A DNA stretch of 64,000 nt, taken from the NCBI GenBank assembly GCA_029204225.1, contig MU832059.1:1-64000 (forward strand), written 5' to 3'. The notes beneath the pieces were generated by a model. The model did no database searches, was not told the origin of the DNA, and worked only from the letters and a program-made list of their open reading frames with translations. Positions 54,835 to 64,000 of the stretch are shown here, piece after piece (the first letter of the stretch is position 1; every line of letters starts with the position of its first letter). A program made the translations under genes and the position numbers. The stretch comes from Diphasiastrum complanatum (taxonomy: Eukaryota; Streptophyta; Lycopodiopsida; Lycopodiales; Lycopodiaceae).

Positions 54835-55115
54835 AAAAGCCGACATTGTCGCAAAAATTGTCGCAAAAAGCTGACACTATCGCATTTCAGAAAATGCGAA
54901 AAAACAGACACTGTCGCTAAAAATTGAATTTGTGAACTATGTGAAAGTTTTGTTTTTTGGAAAAAGCTGACACTGTTGCTTTTTGAAAAAAGCTGACACT
55001 GTTGTTTTTCGGTTAAAAGCCGACATTGTGTAAAAGATAGTTCATTTCTGAGACTGTAGTGACAATTAGAGTATTTTTGCAGACTGTTACGACACTTAGT
55101 GTATTTTTGCGAATT
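54835..55115 (-). repeat. Reverse-oriented LTR of family C, right part
   Basis: Starts with the second AAAAG and continues the inverted TGTCG-hairpin array and CACTTAGTGTATTTTTGC words of LTR C. Similarity to the forward copy fades after about 55115. Confidence 0.82.
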
Positions 55116-55462
55116 GTTCGCGACACTCGTCTCTTCGCGACATTTTTGTCTTTCGCAAATTGTTTGCGACAGATGACAAATTTGAGCTAGAAGAAGAAAT
55201 TCAAAATTTTTTGTGCACTGTTCGCGACAGTTTCGTGACAAGTGAGCTTGAAGAAGAATCAAGAAGATTTCGCAAATTGTTCACAACAATTTCGTGACAT
55301 CTGAGATTTGAACAAAAAACAAAATATTTCGTGTTCACAAATCTTTCGAGCTTCAGCAAGAGAAAAACCATGAGCTTCTACAAAAAACTGTTTCGCAAAT
55401 CTTTCATGAATCTTTCGAGTTGACTACAAGTCAAATTTTGCAAATCCTTTGAGGTTGATCAC
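55116..55462. other. TTCGCGAC-rich sequence
   Basis: Many variants of TTCGC(G/A)A(A/C)TTGTTCGCGAC. Probably a divergent U3 of the reverse LTR C copy or of another LTR. No gene. Confidence 0.4.
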
Positions 55463-55618
55463 TAATAAAAATGTTTCGAGTTCGCGTTCATTTCTTTCTA
55501 ATCCTTTGTCAAGTAAACTGCGCACTTTGTTAGTAGAATTGAATAAAAATGTTTCAAGTTTGCGTTCATTTCTTTCTAATCCTTTGTCAAGTAAACTGCG
55601 CACTTTGTTAGTAGAATT
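55463..55618. repeat. Two tandem 78-bp units
   Basis: Copy 1 is 55463-55540 and copy 2 is 55541-55618, nearly identical. The period is 26 codons, so the frame NKNVSSSRSFLSNPLSSKLR repeats in phase within a short open frame. Confidence 0.92.
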
Positions 55619-55635
55619 AAGATCTGTCTGATCAG

Positions 55636-56276
55636 TTGTTCTACACTTTTGTCAAATTGAGTAATATCAAAATGGCAAAAGACGAACATGTACAAGACTA
55701 TATCGAGCATTTTAAATGTTTAAAAGGTCAAGTACAAGAGCAGCCCATCGATGCTCTATGTTTGATGCCATACAGGAGGAAGATGAAGGATCCGATGTTA
55801 ACAAATCTAGGGAATGGAAAGCACATCGTGCTATTGTCCATGAATCGAAGCTGAATGAGGATACCTAATATCAGCTTTGGAAATCACACTTAACCAGCAA
55901 CACCACATGCAAAATGAAAAACTCACTAAGGAGCTTCGAGACAACTTGACGTCTATCCAAAGCCATATGCCTGGTCAGATACCACCTGCACATGTACCTT
56001 CTAGACGACAAAATATCTGGTGCCCATACTATCGGGCTACACGTCCTCCTAATGATTGCCCTTCTTATTAGTCTTTTCAAGCCAATTTCAGACAACATTA
56101 TGAAGAACAACCATCCCAACTCTGGACAATCCTTGCCTTATCATGAACATCATCCGGAAGGTCCAAAAATCCTAGCCATCCAAGATGGATATGCAATTCA
56201 ACAAGGGCCGATGAACAACAGATGCTTCATCTGTGGTGAACTAGGCCACTTTATGGTTGATTGTACGTCAAAATAA
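55636..56276 (+). pseudogene. Ty3/gypsy-like gag remnant with two Cys boxes
   Basis: The N-terminal part reads MAKDEHVQDYIEHFKCLKGQ and EQPIDALC, the gag phrase KDE-VQDYIE-FK-LKG---EQP-D seen in some plant retroelements. After frame breaks, a Cys box (WCPYYRATRPPNDCP, about 56020-56062) and a zinc knuckle CFICGELGHFMVDC (about 56221-56262) follow. No protease, RT or integrase was recognised downstream. Confidence 0.65.
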
Positions 56277-57446
56277 AATACCATGCCGAATGCCCCGACT
56301 GTGTTAGAAAACACAGTCTCAAAGACTGTCCGAAACAACCCAGTAAGATCCAACCTACTCGCCATGCCCGTTACGAATCCGATTAGAATCCCAACGATAA
56401 CACACCACGAGCACCATGGCAACCACCAACTAAACATGTTGCTGAATTGGGAAGCTCCTTGGAAACTTCTACATTACCCCGTGGTTATCCAGATCACTCA
56501 TGGCACAAAGACGTTATTACACGATATGAAATGTATCATTGTAGGCAGAAACTGAAATCGATATTTCATGATCCGCTACAATTTCCAACCAAGAGCAATC
56601 ACCCCAGTGAATTGAAATTTTCTTCTATCTTTTTGCATCCTCAAATATATATGTCTCTTCAGAAACTGCGAAGATTTCCAATGCATTATCCAAATTTGAT
56701 CATTTGGTCTCCCAAAAGCTGGCCATCAAGAACACCTATGAGAATTGGTAATCTATATAGAAATTCATTTTATGAATCTCCTGTTCAGAGGGGTACTCAG
56801 AAAATAATACCTTCTCGTTCCATGCATTTCAAGCTATATCTTCCATATATTCAGTCTCACCAATCCTACCTTGATTCTGACAAGGGCATGTCCGAGTTTT
56901 TCATTCACAATGGACAGTTGCAATTATCAAGGTGCCCTATCAATATTGATGAATGAAATTTTTGTTCCACATGCTGCTTTGCAAATATCACCTCTTTGTA
57001 AAGATGGTATATTATCTTGTTTCATTTTTATATGATTCACTTTTTCTGTGTTTCCTTCACATGTTATTTTCTTGTAATTGCATGTTTTTTTTTTGGATTT
57101 CCTTCTCTTTCACGAGGGTTAACCATTGAACGAAAGTCATCTTTGTAGAATATCTCAAGAATACATTTTCTATTCATCTATCCATCTCCAGATCACCTTA
57201 TAGTGAGTTTAGGATTTTCTGTGCATATTGCAAACTTGAGAAATCCATGTCACTTCATAGTGTATTCTGCATCTCATTGCCATATTAGATTTCAAGTCAA
57301 CTACAACTAGATTGAGACAAATTTCTTTCAAATTTGTTCAATCTTCAATCTAGTCGCATGTTCAATGTGTTTCAACTGCATGTTCCAAACGACGATCTAA
57401 CCTTGTGCATGTCGGATACCAGCAACGACATCCCCACCAACAAATT
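56277..57446. other. Unassigned sequence
   Basis: A 169-codon plus-strand frame (56447-56956) is Pro/Ser/His-rich and shows no recognised domain. It could be the linker of the gag element. Nothing else could be supported. Confidence 0.35.
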
Positions 57447-57448
57447 TT

Positions 57449-57466
57449 GGGGGGCAGAGGGGAGAA
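57449..57466 (+). other. Polypurine tract-like run
   Basis: GGGGGGCAGAGGGGAGAA resembles the plus-strand primer of Ty3/gypsy elements, and LTR-like sequence follows. It may mark the 3' end of the gag-bearing element upstream. Confidence 0.45.
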
Positions 57467-57514
57467 TGGATTTGCAAGCATCTACTGAAGTGTGGAAATA
57501 TGCAAAATTGGACC

Positions 57515-57952
57515 AAGAATGGATCCTAAAATAATCCACAAGAGTGATTGGATGCTAGATACAATTAGGGAATTCATTCCCCATACCCCTCCTCCTGCCC
57601 TCACAGACCTTCATACCTGGACCACATACGCCAGTACCTTATATACTATTCCCACAGACAAGCCAGATTTAGACCAATCTAGATCAAATTTAGATGAGAA
57701 AATCTAACAAGAACAATCATAAATGAATGGGAATTGTACTTGCTGGTTTCACATGTGTGAAACCTGTCAGAGTACGGACTCTAGCCTGAAATTAAAGTAC
57801 AATATGATAGGAACTCAAAACTATTAAGAAAAATCAAGACAAATGATGAAATTGACAAGAATTGCCTCCAAAACCAAGATTGGTGTTGCTTGTTTGATTA
57901 TGGCCAAATGTGGCTCTATATATACAAAAAGTGGGAGCTCATGGTACTGAGT
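57515..57952 (-). repeat. LTR remnant of element D-minus
   Basis: 57755-57952 is the reverse complement of the second half of LTR D (about 25020-25230), including the TATA region. 57528-57551 shares a 23-bp word with LTR H at 14.8 kb. The near-palindrome GGTTTCACATGTGTGAAACC lies at 57745-57764. Confidence 0.75.
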
Positions 57953-57989
57953 GTGAAGATTAGCCAATGAGCTTGATGTTGATTCGAAA

Positions 57990-58421
57990 TCACCATATCC
58001 ATGATAGTGCTTCTTTGATGTTGACATCTTTGATGAACTTGAGAGCTTTGCACCATCCTAGCACCTCCAAAATTGATTCCTTCCAAATTTCATGTAGATG
58101 CTTGACCTTGAGGCTTGTTCCTTCTTCATGTGCATGCTCCTCCATGAGAAAATACAAATTTCTTCTTGAATTATTAAGATCACAAAGATCACATGAGATA
58201 TGCTCCTCTTTCCCTTGAAATGTGAGCCACATGGGCACAACCATGTTTCTTGAGTTTCTTTTTGGAATCACAACTTGAGAAGGTCTCTCCTCCTCAATCC
58301 TTGGCATACTTGAACCTTGAGAAGGACTCTCCTCCTCAATCCTTGGCACACTTGAACCTTGAGATGACTCCTTAAGATCCTCTTCATGATGTTCCTTCTC
58401 GATGAAATCCGAGACCTCCAT
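57990..58421 (-). pseudogene. Copia integrase-RT linker with unknown C-terminus (element D-minus)
   Basis: 144 open codons. The N-terminal half contains a duplicated phrase (SSVPRIEEESPSQG / SSMPRIEEERPSQ) and then PKRNSRNMVVPMWLTFQGKEE, the standard Copia linker before RT. The C-terminal half (HEEGTSLKVKHLHEIWKESI) has no RT motif; only NIKEALSWIW at the end resembles the first RT words. The frame ends at the LTR remnant. RT and RNase H are absent. Confidence 0.6.
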
Positions 58422-58804
58422 GTCTCATAATGATCACAACAACTATGACCATACAATATGCACTTCCTATGATTATCAAGATTACTTATGCTAGAAACAT
58501 AAGTCCAAAAATCACCATAACTTGGCATGATTTTTCTAATAATGAAATCAAAAGGTATTTCCATCTCAATAAGGCTAACTACTTGCTTATGGATATAAGT
58601 GTCCATTTTGGATGCTTCACTTATTCTCATAAGAAGTTTACAACTTGCCTTTAAGATTGAAAACTTACAATTTTCATCTTTATGAATGAATACATCATTC
58701 ATGATCTTATTGAAACCAAAAGAATTTACAATATGAAGACATTTCCATTTCCTTGACTTCCTCTCTGTGAAAAAAGTGGATCTTGAATGGATCCATACCC
58801 CCAA
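58422..58804 (-). CDS. Non-canonical open frame shared with element D (unknown function)
   Basis: 178 codons open on the minus strand, overlapping the linker frame. From SRKWKCLHIVNSFGFNKIM to EMEIPFDF it matches the plus-strand frame at 27320-27525 (62 of 71 residues identical by eye, nucleotides about 93%). Differences are not biased to third codon positions, so there is no sign of protein-level constraint. It lies where the integrase should be. No zinc, catalytic or membrane motif is recognised. It could be a domain private to this non-autonomous lineage, or unrecognised degenerate pol sequence. Confidence 0.45.
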
Positions 58805-58809
58805 AATAC

Positions 58810-59420
58810 TTGGCTAAGATCTTTGCACAACAAGTTACAAAAGCTAGAAATGGCAAAGCATCCTAATGCTACCTTTGATACACATGAACTTGACAAAGCA
58901 TTCAAGAGACAAAAGAAACTAATAAAAAGTACTAATGGCAGTCAAAAATAGCAGCAAACAGGGCTCCCAACAACAGCCTTCCACTTTTGAAAACCTCTTA
59001 AGATCATACACAAAAGCTTGAAGACAATACACAAAGCAATGCTCTCAATGGAGGAAGAAACTGTGACAATGATCTATTGATCTCTCTCAACAATACAATA
59101 AGTTTTCCCAAACTGTTCTCCATGAATTTCAGCCTAATATAGGTGAGAGAGATGACTCTCTCTCCTCTTTCTAGAACTAAGGACCCAATTTTAGGGCACC
59201 AACAGCTTAAAATAGCCAATTTTGGCCTATATGTCCAAATAACATGATTTTGGTGTCATTTCAAAGGTCCTGAAGTTTGAGACTTCTTCAATATGAAATA
59301 TATACTAAAATAAAAGTATCTAGGCCTCTTTTACACGTGTGAAAGGTTAGATTCAAAACTATGTACAAAAACTGCCAATTTAGGCCTCAAACTAGCTAGG
59401 AAATGTTGACAATTTTCACA
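58810..59420 (-). repeat. 3' LTR of element I
   Basis: The right edge is fixed by AATTTTCACA (59420) followed by a polypurine tract, so the LTR starts TGTGAAAATTGTC on the minus strand. It contains TTTACACGTGTGAAA near 59330-59344. The left edge is approximate. Confidence 0.65.
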
Positions 59421-59430
59421 CTCCCTCTTC
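59421..59430 (-). other. Polypurine tract of element I
   Basis: Minus strand GAAGAGGGAG directly inside the LTR, nearly the same as in element B. Confidence 0.75.
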
Positions 59431-59588
59431 AACTTAACTTGCTAGTTTTACAACACTACTTTGCTCCAATCTAAGAATGATCTCCATCATGATAATAGAT
59501 CTCTTCTCAAGTGTTCTAATATGTACAATATGAAATACAACATAATTGATATAGATAATAGTGTCCATATAGGATGCTTCACTATTTC

Positions 59589-61080
59589 TTACATCAATTT
59601 ACATAGAATGGTGAACAAGATACATGTAAAAGAACATAGAATTATAATGAAAGGATTCCTCCATGTATCCACCTTTGAATTCTTTGTAAAACGGCAGCAA
59701 ACAAGTTTTAAGTGAAAGTAACCAACAAGTGTTTGTCTGCCTCCTCCACATTCCACTATGCCCATAGTGAATGCACCATGTATCTCCATGAATGAACCTC
59801 CATCACCACCTTGCCTTTGTAGATTTCCAATCCATGAAAGCCCTTGAGTGAATGAATGCCAAAATGATGTGTTATCTGCTCTATTCGAATGAGCAAAACC
59901 TAAACTTAGTATACTTGAAGTATCTCCAGAAGATTTGCATACAACCCTTGATCCTACATTGTGAACAATCTGCCAATTTGCCAACACTAGGATGCTAGAT
60001 TTTGAACTTTGCTCTAAAGTAAACATATTGACCACTTCAATATCCTTCAATATTTGAATAAATGCTTGTACTTGATCATAAAATCCAGCAGTGATAACTA
60101 TTCCATCTCCAAGATCCAAAGGATGCAAAACTATGGAACTAGTTTCATTGAATTTTGACAATTCCAACACATTGACATGACAATGTTCATACGTTGCATA
60201 ATAAGAAATAGAAGAATCTCGAACAGTAGAAGCCATGAAAAGAATACATAGTACCTTCAACATAAGAATGATTGAAGTACTTTTTCTTGTCAAACCTGGA
60301 CTTCTAATCAATGATATAGGTAATGATAATGAACCCTCACTATCATTCACAAAAGCATCATTCAAAGTACATCCTACTTTGAACACTTCACATTCATCTC
60401 TCCCTTTCCACTTGAGATCTTCCTCACCAAGTCTCATGATAGAACCTTTTGATCTACTTTCTTTATGAATACATGTGACACCACTTGTTGCACAAATGAC
60501 TTTCTTGGAATCATCACACAAAGATGCAAAAGAAACTTTTTCTTCAATCATGCTCAAAGCACCATCTTTTTCCAAATGAGTAAATAAGTCATTAGCAACA
60601 ACCATTTCCAAAGAAGAGTTTCCATCACCTCCATTGATGAAGTTAGATCTCTTCTTACCTTTTTCATTTTTTCACTTGCCATGTAGTTCCTTTGAAGAGC
60701 CACCAAGACTTGGAAATCTATGAGTAGAAGAGTTCAGACATGATACTAATTTAGCACCACATGACTCCATTTGACTAGTAGGTAGCACTAGTCCATCTTC
60801 AAGATACAATGGATCCAAAACATTGATCATAGATTCATAAAAAGTTGCCAAGTTAGCACAACAATAATGATCTCCAAGAAGCTCATTAGATCTCAACCTA
60901 GATCTAGCATAAGGAAGCTCCTTAGATTTTGCATAAGATCTACCAATCTTATTGATGCTAGGAATTGACTTTTGAAAGTTGAGAGAACCACCAACATCCA
61001 TTTCATTCCTCTTGTTGGACATAGCAAATGCATCAAGCTTGTAAAGTCTACCTTGTCTATTGCCCCTAGCAAGTTTGGAT
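59589..61080 (-). pseudogene. Long non-canonical frame of element I, one stop
   Basis: A frame of about 490 codons runs from about 61080 to 59589, with a single TGA at 60672-60674. It opens with ARGNRQGRLYKLDAF, which matches the Copia protease-to-integrase bridge (element A: VAKGTRLGKIYKLDAF). From there on, nothing resembles integrase, RT or RNase H although the element reaches its polypurine tract and LTR normally. The following ~450 residues are mixed polar/hydrophobic, with segments such as SLCDDSKKVICATSGVTCIH, GDGIVITAGFYDQVQAFIQI and SILVLANWQIVHNVGSR. A Cys-rich hydrophobic end (IIILCSFTCILFTILCKLM) closes it. This may be an accessory or captured sequence in a non-autonomous Copia derivative. 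Function unknown; expression not shown. Confidence 0.5.
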
Positions 61081-61086
61081 CTCCAA

Positions 61087-61603
61087 GCAGGTGAGTATTG
61101 ATTGTATTAACAAGCTTCGATCCAATGGGGAGGGGATTAAACTACGTAGTAGAGATGGAAATCTGAGCCAACTAAGGGTGTCAAGCTTAGTGTTGGATCT
61201 AAAGGTGGAGTGGCTTAGATTGAGGGGTGAGTTTCTTGCTTTTCTTCTTCTCTTTTTGGGTTTCTTTGTTTTGTTTTGATCCTTTCCTTGGATCTTGGTG
61301 GCTTATCTAGGCATCATTGGCTCTAGGTCTTCTCCTCTTCTTCTCAGGGGAGGTGAACAATGGAAAGGGAAACTACCTAATGGATCCTAATGATCTCTCT
61401 AAAGGGAATTTCTAACACCTATTTTACTTGAGTGTGGTTTGTGGATTAGTTTTAGAAACTATGGATGAAAGCAAGTGTTAATGATCATTCTTGATTGTGA
61501 TAGCATGATTAACAACAACAAAACAAGTATTCATCATCCACAATAAATCACACACAAGTAGAATAGGAGGGCTTCACACAATAAGCAAGAATGGAAGGAG
61601 AAG

Positions 61604-61606
<3 letters not shown>
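61087..61606. other. No gene recognised
   Basis: No domain recognised. Element I stops abruptly at about 61080, so its 5' part is missing. Confidence 0.4.

Positions 61607-61686
<80 letters not shown>
61607..61686. repeat. (CT)n microsatellite
   Basis: Uninterrupted CT run of about 80 bp. Confidence 0.98.
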
Positions 61687-61689
<3 letters not shown>

Positions 61690-62360
61690 TTGCAAAGTCC
61701 TTACAAAATGGTGTCACATGTCTCTTTATAGACAAACCTAGGGTTAGGGTTTTTGGTTCACCCAAAATCATGTGCCATAGGAACTTGACTTTATAAAAAG
61801 ATTCAAAACCAAAATGCATTTCAACTACTTGGGTCCTTTTTCACTTTAGGCCCATTAGAGGAATGATCTACTTCTACTTCTCACACCATAGGCTTACGAG
61901 TATAGTGCACCTTTTATGGATGTTTGACGTTACGTTCTAGGTAGATCTAAGTCTTTATGTCGACTTGACCATGCATTTATTCCCATCACCATAAAATATG
62001 GTGGTGAGGCGTTGGGCTTTGTCGACTTCTTTGGCATTGGTTGTCCAGGTAAATATAGACTCTGGAGCTCCTTATTGGTGATTTGTCGATGCTCTTTATC
62101 GTAGTTTGGTGGCTTGACTTCATTGCTTGATATCCATTATGCTCGTTTGATAGCCAGAATCAGTTAGATGAAACTTCACGAGTGTTGGATTTCTATCCTC
62201 TCCATCCCTATCTCTCTCTACTAATCTAGATCCATTCATTTTGTTGTTTTAAATATTCTTACAATCTGCATCGACATGTCCGACATCGAATTTTTTCTGA
62301 CAAATGGTTTTGAGCCCGACCTCGACATCAAAGTCTTCAATATCCACGTCATCGACTTCC
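61687..62360. other. LTR-like or unassigned sequence
   Basis: On the minus strand a TATA-like CTATAAAGAGAC (about 61720-61731) suggests an LTR promoter region around the CT run. No ends were found. 62270-62400 is rich in TCGACATC words. Confidence 0.35.
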
Positions 62361-62389
62361 TTGACATCGAAGTCTCTAACTTCGATGTC
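62361..62389. repeat. Perfect 12-bp inverted repeat, 5-nt loop
   Basis: TGACATCGAAGT (62361-62372), CTCTA, ACTTCGATGTCA (62378-62389). It lies immediately next to the truncated end of the gypsy RNase H. Confidence 0.93.
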
Positions 62390-62392
62390 ATT

Positions 62393-62870
62393 TCAGTCTT
62401 TCCTTGTAAAGCATAACTGATTAATAACAGGTAAACAACTCAAAGCATCTGCTAGAGTATTTTGACTTCCTTTACAATAACATATAGAAAAGTCAAAGAT
62501 TTGCATCAGCTCAGCCCGTCTAGCTTGTCTCCCCTTTGAATTTGTAGCATCACAGAAATATCGAAGAGTCTGATAATCCATCAAAATCTCAAATCTGGCT
62601 CCATACAAATAATGCTGCCAAATTTCTAAGGCATGAATGATTGCAAACAGTTCCTTTTCATAGATACAATACCTAGATTGAGTAGAATTGAGTTGCTTGC
62701 TTTCATAAGCAATAGGATGTCCATCCTGCATCAAAACAACTCCAATAGCATAATCACTAGCATCGGTCCTAACACAAAAGTCTTATTAGGATCACCAATG
62801 ATTAGTATTGGTGCTGAAGTAACACTTTTCTTAAGCAAATCAAAACAATCATTTATATCCTCCATCCACT
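62393..62870 (-). pseudogene. Ty3/gypsy RNase H (element K)
   Basis: On the minus strand the connection CFDLLKKSVTSAPILIIGDPNK leads, after a one-base shift, to TDASDYAIGVVLMQDGHPIAYES, the RNase H start with its Asp. It continues YEKELFAIIHALEIWQHYL (Glu), FEILMDYQTLRYF (Asp, normally TDH-SL) and NTLADALSCLP, the standard end. The domain is recognisable and nearly complete but frameshifted. Integrase should follow on the left but is absent. Confidence 0.88.
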
Positions 62871-62884
62871 GCACTAGTTAACTC

Positions 62885-63110
62885 TTAGCCCTCCGACTTA
62901 GCTTCTAATAGCCTTTCAAGGCCCGGGTAAGAGAAAATGCCAATCGAGCAAGTATAAGTCGATGGAAAAATCTTACAAACAAAGAAAGACTTGATTTTCT
63001 TAATTGTGGTAAGAATAGGCCAATCAATAACCTTTTGGATATGACCAGGCTTGATCTCCACACCTCGTTCAAAAATCTTATGCCCCAAGTAGGACAATTC
63101 CTTAGCAAAA
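62885..63110 (-). pseudogene. Ty3/gypsy RT C-terminal (thumb) region
   Basis: MSYLGHKIFERGVEIKPGHIQKVIDWP is the conserved phrase FLGH-IS--GI---P-KI--I--WP after the palm. It is shifted relative to the RT frame upstream. Confidence 0.82.
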
Positions 63111-63660
63111 AATCACACTTAGACTCTTTGGCAAGGAGCTTTTCCCTCTTAACAATCCTAAGATCTCTTTATGTTCTGCCAAAATCTTACTGAACACTAA
63201 GATATCATCTAAGAATACCACTACGAATCTTCCCGAATATGACCTGAACAAATCGTTCATCATCTGTTGGAAAGTTGTCGGTGCATTGGTTAGACCAAAA
63301 GGCAACACCAAAAATTAGTAGTGTCCAAAGCGAGTTCGAAAACCCGTTTTTGGTATATCTTCTGTCCTAATGCGTATCTGATGGGATCCCAACCTTAGAT
63401 CTATCTTGGTATAGTACTCAACACCACCAAGATAATCTATTAGGTCATCCATCTGCGACAATGGATATCTATTCTTAACAGTTACCTTGTTCAATTTCTT
63501 ATAATCTACGCAAAACCTTATAGTCCTGTTCTTCTTGGCCACCAGAACCACTAGTGATGCCCAATAAGACTTACTAGGTTGTACCCACCCCTTCTTTAGG
63601 TCATCATGTAATTGCCTATTTACCTCGACCTCTTCTGATGCACTCATCCGATAAGGATGC
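63102..63660 (-). pseudogene. Ty3/gypsy reverse transcriptase (element K), one stop
   Basis: RT reads HPYRMSASEEVEVNRQLHDDL, WVQPSKSYWASLVVLVAKKNRTIRFCVDYKKLNKVTVKNRYPLSQMDDLIDYL, YYTKIDLRLGSHQIRI, then GHY, TAA (63312-63314), FLVLPFGLTNAPTTFQQMMNDL and the polymerase site VFLDDILVFS. The stop replaces the Glu codon usual in GHYEF and leaves the frame otherwise continuous. The catalytic DD is intact. Confidence 0.9.
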
Positions 63661-64000
63661 TGTGTGTGATCGGAATTGAACCAGATATAAGTTCAATTTT
63701 ATGATTAACTATCCTTTCGGGTGGTAAACCTACTGGAAGGTCTATAAAAACATCATCCTTGCCTAGGGTTATTATAGGCTTCAAACTTTGTAGTCTTCTC
63801 ACTGGGTATATTCATGGCATTTATGTTAAGTTTATCATCATTGAAGCATATGAAATCATTTTGAAAACATAAATAAACTTTAAAATCAGATTTTTTCATT
63901 AATGAATTAAGTTCCCGTTTAGAATAAAAGATTAACATTTTTAGTGTTAACACTTAAACTAGCCTTGATCTTAATCAAAGAATCCTCATGCATAAAAGAT
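63661..64000 (-). other. Upstream pol of element K, reaches the window edge
   Basis: Frames here should hold the protease-RT bridge. Only SDHTQHPYRM-like wording near 63650 is recognisable; a 66-codon frame (63753-63953) shows no motif. The element continues beyond 64000. Confidence 0.45.

Noticed and set aside
56447..56956. 169-codon frame as a possible host gene
   Set aside because: It has no recognised domain, lies between a gag remnant and a polypurine run, and probably belongs to that element's decayed interior.

Overview
The window reads as nuclear DNA of a land plant with a large, repeat-rich genome. It is AT-rich and carries long simple repeats, and almost all recognisable coding sequence belongs to plant-type LTR retrotransposons. 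Most primer-binding sites read TGGTATCAGAGC, complementary to initiator tRNA-Met. No bacterial operon, rRNA, tRNA gene or CRISPR array was seen. I cannot name the species.

Layout. 1-2.9 kb: unassigned sequence with a (CT)n(CA)n microsatellite. 2.9-7.1 kb: a LINE-like tail, then a Ty3/gypsy chromovirus wreck whose integrase tail plus chromodomain faces the opposite way to its gag and integrase core. 8.4-10.3 kb: the only host-gene-like part, an acidic, Ser/Pro-rich terminal exon at 9675-10269 with possible upstream exon remnants. 11.5-14.1 kb: hairpins, minisatellites and an old LTR with its primer site. 14.8-17.3 kb: a minus-strand Copia deletion derivative (H). 17.3-19.85 kb: C-rich tandem-repeat DNA (24-bp units, TCGACC and TCGATAC motifs).

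19.85-24.2 kb: Copia element C (LTR, primer site, broken gag-pol). 24.3-33.5 kb: Copia-like element D, split by Copia element E (27762-33057), which has a CTATT target duplication; removing E restores the D reading frame. 33.5-41.3 kb: an LTR (F) and minus- and plus-strand Copia fragments (J, G and a gag-protease remnant). A perfect 40-bp hairpin lies at 41562-41659.

42.1-55.1 kb is a three-level nest. A reverse-oriented LTR of family C was entered by minus-strand Copia element B (43053-54834, target duplication AAAAG). The 3' LTR of B was later entered by plus-strand Copia element A (43192-49347). A is young: its two 682-bp LTRs differ at one position by eye. It keeps gag, protease, integrase, RT and RNase H, broken by one stop and one 2-bp frameshift.

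55.4-57.4 kb: a Ty3-like gag remnant. 57.5-61.1 kb: two Copia-like derivatives (D-minus and I) carrying long reading frames that match no Copia domain I know. 62.4-64 kb: a minus-strand Ty3/gypsy RT-RNase H that runs to the right edge.

The retroelement genes would act together in a virus-like particle: gag packages RNA, protease matures the polyprotein, RT/RNase H copies it and integrase inserts it. Every copy here is defective, so any movement would need proteins from elsewhere. I found no convincing new enzymatic system. The best leads are the non-canonical reading frames in D and I, the perfect hairpin, the odd 3' end of A, and an ACGT palindrome shared by several unrelated-looking LTRs.
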